A DNA stretch of 64,000 nt from the NCBI GenBank assembly GCA_024036415.1, contig JAMWET010005075.1, positions 607,501-671,500 of the forward strand. Reading direction: 5' to 3'. A model generated the notes under the pieces. It was not told the origin of the DNA and made no database searches. It was given only the letters and a program-made list of their open reading frames with translations. This document shows positions 1-10,607 of the stretch, one piece after another (position 1 is the first letter of the stretch; the number at the start of each line of letters is the position of its first letter). Source of the stretch: Prochilodus magdalenae. Taxonomy: Eukaryota; Chordata; Actinopteri; Characiformes; Prochilodontidae. The position numbers and the translations under genes are program-made.

Positions 1-340
1 CTTGCACCCTGCATTTTTTTTTTGCCTGGTACATCTGGTGGCAGCAGATAAACAGTGAATATCAGCAGTGTGGAATTATTTACATTTCCTATGAGGAGAT
101 TAGAAAAACAATTTATAATCTCTGTTCATTCAATCACCGAGAACTTTCCACTTGCAGGAAATCGGTGGAACAGCGGACTGGCCGATGTGAGTCATCAAGT
201 CTTTAAAGGAACAACAAAAGTGCATGTCTACAAAGTCACTCACACATGTGAAGCTCACTAGACGCAACCGGCACATGAGATACATATGCACAGTCAAGTC
301 ACATTATTATGACCTACTGTCAAGGCAGCACACGTAGCTC
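1..340. other. Gene-free stretch, nothing recognised
   Basis: I see no exon, RNA gene or recognisable repeat here. The only open frame (55-261, 68 codons) has no family resemblance. A transposon relic begins at about 341, so the end of this stretch may be older, unrecognisable transposon sequence. Confidence 0.4.
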
Positions 341-793
341 ATGAAGGATGTCATGTTGTCTCTGGGCCCACTCATTTATGTGGAAGCCACTCTCAACCGA
401 TTTGCATATGAATCCATCTCCACAGAACACGTACACCCATACATGCTGATTGTCCTCCCTGTGGCGGATGGGATCCTCAAGCAAGACAATGTGATGGCTA
501 GAAATGTCCGACATTGGTTAAGAGAGCATGATCAAGACTTCTGAGTGCTACCCTGGCCCTCTAACTCCCCAGACTTGAACCTAACTGAGCATCTGTGGGA
601 CCACCTTAATCGTTGTGGTCACCCTATGGATTTCCCCCCATACACCCTCCAGCAGCTGTGGGACGCACTGCAGTCAGCATGGCTCCAGACACCTGTAACA
701 ACCTACCAGGACCTTACTGAGTCAATCCCAGCCCATGTATCTGCTGCACACAGTTGTTACTCTGGATATTATCTGGTGGTCATAATAATATGA
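341..793 (+). mobile_element. Tc1/mariner-like transposase fragment, C-terminal part
   Basis: Two open frames split at 544 read as the end of a Tc1-type DDE transposase. The second carries NSPDLNLTEHLWDHL, which matches the family's SPDLNPIEHLWD box containing the third catalytic acid. It is followed by the usual C-terminal stretch (LQQLWDALQSAWLQTP). The first frame has a degraded form of the region upstream of that box. The in-frame stop at 542 and the absence of the N-terminal DNA-binding part show that it is dead. A close copy of the 640-790 segment lies at 27.83-27.97 kb, just upstream of the first coding exon of the polyamine oxidase gene. No terminal repeats were found. Confidence 0.75.
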
Positions 794-1074
794 CTCGACT
801 ATTTCGCATTTACCCTCTGTTCCACTGACATCTAAGTGGCTTAGTCTATAAACATTTGGAACACACTCTGGATTGATGTTAAGAGACAATGCTCAGCCCT
901 GTTATTAAATCATCCTGGATTAGGTTAAGTGTTTTTATCCTGCTCTAAGAGATCATTAACTGAGGAGCTGAACTGCAATGGAGTCTATCCGATCTTGACC
1001 ACGCCTACATTTCCCATCAAAACAGCCAATAACTAAATAACTAAGACTAACTAAGTTAGTCATTTCTCAGATAC
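794..1074. other. Spacer between two transposon relics
   Basis: No gene or clear motif. It probably holds decayed transposon sequence, because it lies between two Tc1-like relics on the same strand. Confidence 0.35.
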
Positions 1075-1890
1075 GGGGTAATCCACTATCATGAGGAAGT
1101 TTCATGTCAAAGTTTCCGAGTTCAAAAATTATTCAAAGTGACAGAGAAACATGGGGCTCTCAGCCACCGTAGAAAACCTGGCAGACCACCAAAACCATCA
1201 CCATCCCATAAACAGCACTTAATGCTTTCATCCCTGAGAGAGAGAGAAGAGAAATCGAGCTCAACTCTTGCTTCAGGGCGAATTAAACCAAGAAGCGGAA
1301 AATGTAACCAACGTCTAAGACTGAACTTTGGAGGTGTGGAAAATATAAAGAACAGAGCTGCTTAAAAGGCAAAAAAAGAGTTGTCATTTGAATTGAAATA
1401 ATCAAGTAGTTAATAAATTCATATGTTTCAGCTGGGGACAGGTATTTTAACACTGACTGACACAGTGAGGGGCGCTTCTCATAAAATTCCTGGGGTCATG
1501 GGGTGATGTTGTGTTTCGGAAAGCTCAAATTATTGCATCAATTACTGCTAGCAAAGAAAACATTGAAGGTGAAGCTGAATCACTAGAACTAAATTAGGAA
1601 CTGTCCAATGCATTCATGATCATGACCAGTCAACTTCTCTGAGGTTTGAAAAAAATACAGAATGACTGCGATCGGATATCGCTTAAACTGTGGTGAATGG
1701 TAAAAAATTGACAATTGTGTTTAATAATACAAGAGCATTTCCCTACACACAGCATGCTCTTGGATTTAGGATTTGGACGTAACAGCTGTGTGGCCTTAAG
1801 GAAACCATTTGTTAATGTGGCTAATTGGAATAAAGGTTTCAGTTTGCTAGGCAATTTGTTATATGGCAATTAAATTAAAAAGTCAGCTGA
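1075..1890 (+). mobile_element. Degraded Tc1-like transposon, N-terminal DNA-binding region
   Basis: Around 1095-1330 the + strand encodes KVSEFKNYSK followed by KHGALSHRRKPGRPPKPSP, the linker and GRP(P/T)K box between the two helix-turn-helix domains of Tc1-type transposases. Near 1790-1860 it encodes LRKPFVNVANWNKGFSLLG, matching the RKPFVSEVNRKKRLSFA-like segment that precedes the catalytic core. About 450 bp of unrelated or decayed sequence lies between the two pieces, and stops and frameshifts are frequent. The catalytic domain is absent, so this is a relic. It could be the front half of the same insertion that left the 341-793 fragment, but the order is wrong for a simple intact copy. 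Confidence 0.6.
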
Positions 1891-2091
1891 CTACCTGTAT
1901 GTACTACATGGCCAGCTTTTCTCATCAGATGGGATATTTCATGTGGCAATGCTGACAAATCTGACAAAGTATTTGGATATCTGGCTGGTCAATTCTTTTC
2001 TGGTCTGTTCTGGGTCGCTGCATCATTCATTCATGCCTAACAGGGATAACAGAATGTCTAGAGATGACTCTGGATGAGGCATTTGTATCTA

Positions 2092-2623
2092 CAGGGTTTG
2101 GACAATGAAACTGAAACACCTGTCATTTTAGTGTGGGAGGTCTCATGGCTAAATTGGACCAGCCTGGTGACCAGTCTTCATTAATTGCACATTGCACCAG
2201 TAAGAGCAGAGTGTGAAGGTTCAGTTAGCAGGTAAGAGCACAGCTCTGCTCAAAATACTGCAATGCACACAACATTATGGGTGACATACCAGAGTTCAAA
2301 AGAGGACAGATTGCTGGTGCACGTCTTGCTGGCGCATCTGTGACCAAGACAGCAAGTCTTTGTGATGTATCAAGAGCCACGGTATCCAGGGTAATGTCAG
2401 CATACCACCAAGAAGGACGAACCTCCACCAGCATCACGTAGTGACCTGGCCACTATCCTGCAAGAAGAATGGCTTAAAATCCCTCTGACCACTGTGCAGG
2501 ACTTGTATATGTCATTCCCAAGACGAACTGACGCTGTATTGGCCACAAAAGGAGGCCCTACACCATACTAATAAATGATTGTGATCTAAAACCAGGTGTT
2601 TCAGTTTCATTGTCCAACCCCTG
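2092..2623 (+). mobile_element. Internally deleted Tc1-like element (MITE), copy 1
   Basis: The element begins CAGGGTTTGGACAATGAAAC and ends with the inverted complement (GTTTCATTGTCCAACCCCTG), giving terminal inverted repeats of about 30 bp. TA dinucleotides flank both ends (2090-2091 and 2624-2625), the Tc1/mariner target duplication. Inside, 2279-2440 encodes an N-terminal helix-turn-helix (FKRGQIAGARLAGASVTKTA, then SRATVSRVMSAYHQEGR). This joins directly to the last 40 or so codons of a transposase (ILQEEWLKIPLTTVQDL, then TKGGPTPY and a stop). The whole catalytic core is missing, so movement would depend on another copy's transposase. The same junction occurs in the copy at 7.5-8.1 kb. 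Confidence 0.85.
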
Positions 2624-2625
2624 TA

Positions 2626-2776
2626 TTTCTGGTTGTGTCTCTGCATAAAGACCAAAAACAGTGTGCGTTCCATAAAGCAAGGCATCCTGAGGCTGAACAA
2701 TTTCGTATAATAGAATCAGAGACCTAGCCAAAACACTGGGTGTGTCAAAATCCACAGTGTGGCACATTCCCAGCTA
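2626..2776 (+). mobile_element. Tc1-like helix-turn-helix fragment
   Basis: Positions 2711-2767 read RIRDLAKTLGVSKSTVWHI, a textbook second helix-turn-helix of a Tc1-type transposase. The sequence directly abuts the right end of the 2092-2623 element, so that element probably inserted into, or next to, this older one. No catalytic part follows. Confidence 0.6.
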
Positions 2777-5700
2777 GAGATGATTTGTTCTAGAAACAAT
2801 CTTTAAATATGCAGTACAGTGTTTCAATGTTTTCAGCAGAAAGCTTTCTATTGGTTTCCAGATTGTGTTTTCTGAGGGTATGACCTCTAAACACGTTCTG
2901 TTATCTCAGGTCTGGGTAGCATCCATAAAACATTTTCCGGATGTTGAGCTAAGAATGAATTTTTCTTTTGTTACCATGCAACATAATCTGTGGCCCTGAT
3001 AACATCCTCAAAGCATCCTCTGAACGTTGCAGGTAAAGCGTTATGTCTTAGTTAACCTGTAACCTTAAAGGAACATTGTCTGAAATTATAAACATCTTTA
3101 AAAAAGTTCTTTAAACATTAGACTACAGCATCTTCTCTAAAGCTTCATTAGAACTTGTAGGCAGCGTTAGCTCCGGGAACGTTCCCTGTTAGCCGCATTG
3201 TTGAGAAGCAGGAAGTGGGCTGAGCTTGAATCTGACATTTTGCAAAGTCAGTGCTCCATTTCAGGTTTGAAATGCTGGATCGCAGTTGAGCTTGAATGGT
3301 CACTGTCCATTTACGTATTGAGCTCTTCAGTTTAGCAATCCTCCACTTGAGCAACGCAGATGTGTGCTTGAACCGTTAATGTACCCCAGCTAGAGGACAC
3401 CAGACTTCTAATCCTCACGTTACTGGAGCGATGTTGATGGGGATGAAGATAAGGCAAGCTAATGGACTCTCAGCTGAGAGGCATACTCATGATGCAATCC
3501 CCTTTATGAGTCCCACTGCATTGTGGGTCCATCCTCACAGTGTCACCTTCTGTAGATTGATCACATTTAGGGCCGTGTGTATGTGCGCACTCGCATGCAC
3601 ACGTATCCATCCGCAAAGTCAATGTCATACATGTTAGTGGATCTTTACCATCCTGGTTCATTTCATATGTCTCCAGCTCGCCCCTGACGATCAATCAGTC
3701 CGAGCTTCTGTAATGTTACTTCCTCTAATTCTTAATGGTATAACAGAGGCAAATCTGTACTGATCACTTCTTACTGAATTGCCTACTTGACATTCAGCCC
3801 AGCTCAATATATGCATCATAAAGTATTGGCTGCAATCTGGCTTTCGTTTTAGACAAATCACATGGTACACATTAATCACTGACTGTAGTTTTACTTAAAT
3901 CAGCCTGAGTGCAACAGTACACCCGAGTGGGCAACATGAGGAACATAAGCAGCTTGAGGTTCCAAGGCAACCTGGGGGCCCTCTAACAACCTCTGGGTTG
4001 ATAGTGTACCATTGCGTTGTCTAAGATGCTTGAGTAAGGGGGACAAAAGTAACTTGGTATTCATGTCTCTGAAAAAAAAATGTACACATCAGGAAAACAG
4101 AGGGGAAAAACAAATGATGAGGAGTGATAAAAAAGACTCAGAGGTAAAGGATTACTATTTGCTATAGCTTAAAGTTAGTAACAAGTTGATCTAACAAAGA
4201 AATTGTTTAAACTTGGTCATTTCATGTGTCTTGAGTATTAGGATTCTATCTAGATGAGTGTGTACAGACACACAGATCCAATAGGAGCACTCAAGCCATT
4301 TCAGGATGTGCTCTGAGACCCACTAGAGCCGCATATTATAGCAACATAAAAATCTGTCTGTCCAAGACACATTCAAGAACCAAAAGCCCCTCCCAGTGCA
4401 TCCAAAACTCCTCCCCATGCAATACATCCCTGGTCATGTGACCTGAGAAAAAGATGGCGGTTGGGTAGCGGATAAAACTAAATGCTTAATAATAATATAG
4501 ACAGACATTACTCTGCAAAACACACTCCTGACTGAAGAGACTGAATGGGTAAACAGTTGGTAATTGGTTTCTGCGTACAGAGTGGATTTGCATATTTCAT
4601 CCCACACGGCAGTCAGGTTTGTAGCTAACCAGAGAGGCATCTGACTACCAAGTACACTGTAAGATGCATATGGCTAAAACCTTTTTAGGATACAGTCCAG
4701 ATTCTAGTCACATAAAGTAACCAGGTGTAACCAGTTTCAGCTTTACAAACAAGTAACACATGCAGTTAACGTGTTTTGCAACAGTGGTTACCAACTTTCT
4801 TTGTTAACTGTGTAAAGAAAAATTATAAATAATTAATATATAATTATATTATTAAAGTATAAATCTGTATTAAGTCATTGAAATCATAAAACGCACTGCC
4901 ATCACTGCTGTCACCAGATCAAACTAGGCTTCAAGTGCTGTGAAGCAGACCACTTGATCCGGAATACGGAGAATGTAATCTTCATTTACTTTTACATTTA
5001 ATCTACAAAGTACATGTACTTTAATAGAGCCCCAGATGAGCGTCCAATCACCACCAATACACAAACATGGCAGTAATCAATTGAGCCCTCTGTTAGGATA
5101 CACCCTGCGCTACACAGTGAATTTATTCATTTAATGCTGCACATTTTCCTATTTCTAAATGACAGCAGTGTTAAAAAAACACTAGTCACTTTATATGTAG
5201 CTTGATAATAATTTATTAATCATCAGAGTTAAAGCTCGGAATAGAATACATCCATATACACGCCTCAGTTCATATAAGACTAGTCCGACTGAGGCCATTC
5301 CAAATACAGTTACTATCAGCTGAACACAGAATAACGTTAAAAAGCTGCTTTTCCTTTATACCGTGATAATAAGACTACTGAAGTCATGTCGTCAACACTG
5401 TAGATGCCATTATGCCCATATTAGAAACTCGATGCCGGATTTCTGTATGGCAAAAGTGCCCCAAACTGGCTTAATACACAACATGTACTATTATACATAC
5501 ATGCTTAATCTCAGTCTCACTGGATCCTTATGATGAGTAGCAGTAGTATGAAATTTATGAGTTTGGCTTTATGTGACGTCGTAACACTGACAAAATACAT
5601 GGCAACCTTTGTGAAGTGTGTTAGTAAAGTTGCTTTGGCAGACGTAACATTCATTTGGAGTAGCTGCTGATAATATAATACTGTTAAAGTTTGATAGTTG

Positions 5701-5984
5701 ACTTTCATGTGATGCCATTTCAGCTCACACGATGCTTTATGGCGTAGCAGTGTGTATATTCTGACTCCTTAACAACCTCGAGAAGGGAGAAGTGTATCAG
5801 GTTTGGACCCGTCTGGTGTACCAGCCAGTGCAACAGCAGCAGTTTATAAATCACATTAATTTTAGCTGCTTAGATCTGGATTTACACGTGAGTGGCTGCA
5901 GTATGACACATGACTTCAGAGGTCTGTTTTGATCTGTGGAATTATACAGTGATTGCCCTCATCCCCACCCCACCTTCTTTTAGA
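2777..5984. other. Gene-free stretch, nothing recognised
   Basis: About 3.2 kb of AT-rich sequence with only short open frames on both strands and no exon-like segment flanked by good splice sites. I recognise no repeat family. One AAGATGGCGG string at 4450-4459 resembles a YY1 site, but no coding frame follows it. Confidence 0.45.
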
Positions 5985-6640
5985 TCTGAGCACAGAATAA
6001 CAATGCTACTTTGAGTTGTAACTTTTGCAACTCAGGCTGTCTGGAGCGCTCTGGACAAACACGTGTCTCCTACTGAAAACAGGAACTGTTGGCTATATTG
6101 GCTAATTAGTAATATTGTATATTTTCTGAACTTAGGAGATATCGCCGCTGTCCAAAGAAAGCCATGTGTCTCCATTTTTGTTGATTTTTACTTTTATGCC
6201 TCGTTTTATCATATGAGCTTCTGTTTACACTGTGTGGACATTTCATGAAAAACAGACCAATGGAAATGGCCCAAAACTGCTTGGAAAGACGCCTGGTTCC
6301 ATTGACTTCTATTCATATTAAAAGAGCTTTTTGACCTCTCCTGTAAATTTGCCATTTTGGAGATGCCTGTTTTAACAGCGACGATATGCAGGTTATATCA
6401 GTCCACCAATCAAGCTAATATTCAATCACAGCGTTTCCTGGAGTCTGTATCAAAAATGCTCTCATATCTTCATATCTCTGGTCATTCTGGCTTAATTGTT
6501 TGGTTTTCATCCACCTTCATCCATATCGTGATGAGACAAGTTATATCAGGGCCATTCCAAGTTACAGCTTGCCTACTAAAATGGCAGCAGGGCGTTGTTA
6601 ATGACACACTTCAATCTTATGAATAAACACAGTAATAAAT
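5985..6640 (+). repeat. Dispersed repeat related to copies at 16.7 and 48.0 kb
   Basis: The core near 6147-6200 (CTGTCCAAAGAAA, then TGTCTCCATTTTTG and TTTTACTTTT) recurs at about 48.03-48.09 kb in the same orientation and at about 16.68-16.73 kb inverted. This identifies a dispersed repeat of unknown class. Outer boundaries are approximate. The 89-codon open frame at 6357-6626 has no recognisable homology. Confidence 0.45.
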
Positions 6641-7033
6641 CACATACATAACTGCTTCGTCTGACCTAAACAGATTTTGAAAGAGAACCATAGTCTAGTT
6701 TCTGCTGGCAGGTTAGTCATAAAAGATGCATCACCAGCATTATGTATGAATGGAGTGGTTTGCTACAAAAAAGGACAAATGTGAATTTAGCAAATCATGT
6801 ATTATTAAATGTTGAGGTGTTGTTGAGCCTGAATAAGGTGCTGCTAATTTGCAAGCCCCTGCAGATGCCTGTTCCGGTGACTTTCCCTGCATTCCGTTAA
6901 CTACATCTGAGAAAAGTGAGTCCTCAGTAGCACTGACATAATGAAGAATTAAACCGTCTACAAAGACCACTCTACCGTATCATCAGAAAGGAGCTGATGC
7001 ACAAAACGTAATGGAGATAATATAGTTAATGTG
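6641..7033. other. Gene-free stretch, nothing recognised
   Basis: No supported gene or repeat. The short minus-strand frame at 6740-6970 shows no family motif. Confidence 0.35.
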
Positions 7034-7037
7034 TTAA

Positions 7038-7417
7038 AGGGCCCATATGCAACATTTTTTCGATTTTATTTATAACATTTGTTTGCTTTTATATACCAAA
7101 AAAGGCCACAATTCATTTTACATGACCAGCAACCTCTCCTTTAGAATGAAACAGGCAAGTTTGTTGCTGTGGGCTTTAAGGGCTTTTTAGATCTCAAGTA
7201 AATAACCTCTGTTCTGATTGGCTGTCCTGTATTGGGCCTCATTCAGAAAAGCACTCTGAATCATTTCTAAATCATCAGTGTAGATAAATTCACAGGCTGC
7301 TTTACTGCAGGATAGTTTTCATATATATTATTAGATGCGTGAATGATTATTTGAAATATATATAGGGATATTACGTCTTTTTTTTAACAAGCCATTTTTT
7401 TTCATTATATGGGCTCT
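7038..7417. mobile_element. TTAA-flanked MITE (piggyBac-like)
   Basis: The ends are AGGGCCCATAT on the left and ATATGGGCTCT on the right, which are inverted complements with one mismatch. TTAA flanks both (7034-7037 and 7418-7421). TTAA is the target duplication of piggyBac-type transposons. The 380-bp interior has no transposase frame, so this would be a non-autonomous element. The assignment rests only on the ends and the TTAA duplication. Confidence 0.6.
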
Positions 7418-7538
7418 TTAATCTAGCAAGCAAAATGTTGATATGAAACACATAATTAATGGCAAGCATTTTTATTTTTAGTTACCATGCACTGCAAAAC
7501 ATAACTTGGCAAGTAAAATATTATATCTTATTGATATA

Positions 7539-8071
7539 CAGGGTTTGGACAATGAAACTGAAACACCTGTCATTTTAGTGTGGGAGGTCTCATGGCTAAA
7601 TTGGACCAGCCTGGTGGCCAATCTTCATTAATTGCACTTTGCACCAGTAAGAGCAGAGTGTGAAGGTTCAGTTAGCAGGTAAGAGCACAGTTCTGCTCAA
7701 AATACTGCAATGCACACAACATTATGGGTGACATACCAGAGTTCAAAAGAGGACAGATTGTTGGTGCACGTCTTGCTGGCGCATCTGTGACCAAGACAGC
7801 AAGTCTTTGTGATGTATCAAGAGCCACGGTATCCAGGGTAATGTCAGCATACCACCAAGAAGGACGAACCTCCACCAGCATCACGTAGTGACCTGGCCAC
7901 TATCCTGCAAGAAGAATGGCTTAAAATCCCTCTGACCACTGTGCAGGACGCAGTATATGTCATTCCCAAGATGAACTGACGCTGTATTGGCCGCAAAAGG
8001 AGGCCCTACACCATACTAATAAATGATTGTGGTCTAAAACCAGGTGTTTAAGTTTCATTGTCCAACGCCTG
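7539..8071 (+). mobile_element. Internally deleted Tc1-like element (MITE), copy 2
   Basis: This is a near-identical copy of the element at 2092-2623, with the same inverted ends, TA flanks (7537-7538 and 8072-8073) and the same internal junction joining the helix-turn-helix to the transposase C-terminus. A few base changes separate the two copies. Sharing one deletion boundary means that both descend from a single deleted ancestor that was then mobilised. Confidence 0.85.
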
Positions 8072-8073
8072 TA

Positions 8074-9800
8074 TCTTATCATTCTTATTTTGAGATAGAT
8101 GTAGGTTCATTTTAAGATTATTTATTCCATTTCCCGACATTTTAAGTGGTTTTGTAAGCCAGATTTTCTCACTATATTGGCAAATAATCTGGCCTGTTTC
8201 AAGAAAATGTCTTAAAATAAGTTTCTGGGGAAGGATAAGTGGGAAGGATTTGGCTTACTAAAAGTACTTAAAATCACTCAACATCAAACTCACCAGGTTT
8301 GTATGCTTCTGTCATGTCATCTACCATATTATTTGCCTTGCAGTCTATCTTTCGTTCTATCTTATTGTATCTACCATCAGTGGGAGTAAAGCGGAATATA
8401 TACTAATGTGCCTAGTTTCTGAATTCACACCTAGCATTCCATGCTGTGCTGCTTCCCAATAACAAGAGAATGAACATGTTCCACTATGCCACGCCCCCTC
8501 TTCGCTAACACCGCATTATGAAGTATTTTAAACTATTTTTTAGCTCTGGCTTTTGTTCCACTTCGTCTGCACACTTTGGAGCGTGAAAACACTTGGCAAG
8601 TGGGCAAGTTCTGCTGCCACAGTCTACATTAAGCTTGCCCTTCAACCCTAGAAGAGGTCATCTAACAAACTTCACCTCAGCTAATACAGTAACAGCCCTG
8701 TGATGGCAGTGGGGATTCCCCCAAAGAGAAGTGGTTCGAGGGCAAGTCAACAGTGATGAAATGGAGGGCGACTTCTGACTACGTGCCACTGAGGCTTGCG
8801 ACAGGAACCTATTACTACACTCTGCGGTCTGGAGACACGTGAAGCCGCACACCAACCTGGCTTCTTCAACATCCTGTTTGGAAACAGTCCGCTTCCTGTT
8901 TCCTCTCCTGTGGTCGCAAAAAAACATAATTAGGGAGAGAAAGATTCTATCGTTCTATTTTGTTTTATGATTTTAGTCTTTAGATTAGTTTTACATGTTC
9001 ACAACATTAACACGTTGCTCTGACCGCTCACAAGAGAGAGAGCATCCATCTATGCTTAGTGTATGTTTACTACCAAACAGAATCCGTTCAAAATCTTCCC
9101 AATCATGCTGTGGTATGTCAGTAGCGTTAAATGCTCCTTTGTTTGTTGCCTGGCTCCAAAGTTTCTCTAATCACGAACTACTATGACGTCAGCTAAAGGG
9201 AGATTTCATCTCCTCCTGGATTCCTCCAGGCCTGTAAAGCACAGATGCGGACTAAGCAAGCCATAAATGCTTAGTGCCAGTCTGAGGCCCCCCAACCGCA
9301 TTCCCTCCCAATTTCATTCTGCTGCATGTAGCATTTTTAATGATCCTTGCTCCTTGCATATTGTGGAGGCTAGGGGATACCTGCAATCAGCAGAACGCTC
9401 TACTGCTGTCCTGAACCAATGTAACAGCATGGCTGCTGCTCTTCTCAGTGCAGGGAATAAAGGAACAATGGACTGCATGCAGAACCTGGGCTGTATAGGA
9501 AAGGAAGTACTACTCATTGGTGGGGCATTGCATGTTAGACACATGCTATACTGTTCGAAAGCCACTGTTTTTAATCTCAAGGGAAGGCATTCTGATAAAT
9601 AGATCATTTCTGTGTATTATTTATTATTATATTTCAGTGTATTATTTATACAAACTGAACAGCGACCACTCATTTCCTATGGGAGTAAGTCATTCTTAGC
9701 TGCAATTTACAACAAGTGGCAAAGAACATAGTGAAAGAGTGACAAATGACAAATTGAGATTATCTCGGCTTTATGCATATTATTTTGATGTTGTGAAGCG
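8074..9800. other. Gene-free stretch, nothing recognised
   Basis: Open frames up to 111 codons exist on both strands at 8.66-8.93 kb and 9.27-9.61 kb. They overlap each other on opposite strands, lack family motifs and lack convincing splice context. I call no gene here. Confidence 0.4.
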
Positions 9801-10012
9801 CCATTGTGTGTGGACAAGGGGTTCTACGGGGGTCCCAGCTTCTGCTCTAAGAACTTTTTATTCCTACAGACATTTCTTTCCTATTCTCAGCAGGGTGGTG
9901 GTAAACAATGAGCATAACCAGTCTTTCTTCTTTTCCCAGTTTATATGATGCGTCTTTGTACATATATACATTCGAAGAATAATGGCGGATATTGTTGGTG
10001 TCACTCCATAAC

Positions 10013-10474
10013 TGTCACATCTCTGTCCGTCGGTCTGTCTGATCTTGTTCGTGTCAAACAACGCCCCCTCTGGTTGTTTCTTGTTATAGCACTGCTTTTC
10101 CTGCTCCCACCTGGCTCCACCCACTCCCACACCTGTTAGCTATCGGTACTCATTAGGACTTGTATTAAGACCCCTTTGCTTGCCCTGTATGTTTGTGACG
10201 TTTCTGTTGTCTCGTCGCTATGTCTAGGCTGTTGTCCCTTTGTGAGTCTGCTCTGTTTTTTTCCCTGTGTTAGTTCCTAGCCGTGTTTTAGTTCTTGTTC
10301 TGTTTGTTTTGTAGTAGTTGTGTTAGTCTTGAGTTCTTTATCCTTGTTGTGTTTCACCTTTATATTTATGGACATGTCTTTAGTAAAACCCACCTGTGTT
10401 TTGACCCCTGTTACCTAAACTAAATCAAATAAAACCACTACGCACTTGCATCCCGCCTCAACTACTCCGTTATG
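10013..10474 (+). mobile_element. Solo LTR, Ty3/gypsy-like
   Basis: The 462-bp segment begins TGTCACATCTCTGTCC. It has the CT-rich body and late AATAAAA-type signal (10428-10433) typical of fish gypsy LTRs, and ends CCGTTATG. The pentanucleotide ATAAC is repeated exactly on both sides (10008-10012 and 10475-10479), consistent with a target-site duplication. No internal retroelement sequence is present, so it is most likely a solo LTR left by recombination. The 3' end lacks the canonical CA, which may be a point mutation. Confidence 0.65.
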
Positions 10475-10508
10475 ATAACCAGCAGGCCAATAAAGCCAGT
10501 CATAGTTA

Positions 10509-10607
10509 AAGTGTACCTATGATGAAAATTACAGACTTCTGTCATCTTTCTATGTAGAAGAACTTGCACAATCAGTGGTTGACTAAATACTTTTTTGCCA
10601 CACTGTA
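10509..10607 (+). mobile_element. Tc1-like transposon 3' end
   Basis: The sequence ends AGTGGTTGACTAAATACTTT then TTTGCCACACTGTA, the recognisable terminal repeat of a common fish Tc1 family. It is preceded by that family's usual ACAGACTTCT and AACTTGCACAATC strings. Only the last ~100 bp is preserved. Confidence 0.7.

Noticed and set aside
4450..4459. AAGATGGCGG as a YY1-type promoter and gene start
   Set aside because: The frame after ATG stops within four codons (ATGGCGGTTGGGTAG), and no donor or downstream exon was seen.
8658..9607. Overlapping 89-111-codon frames on both strands
   Set aside because: They are mutually antisense, have no family motifs and no splice context, and lie in a repeat-rich region.
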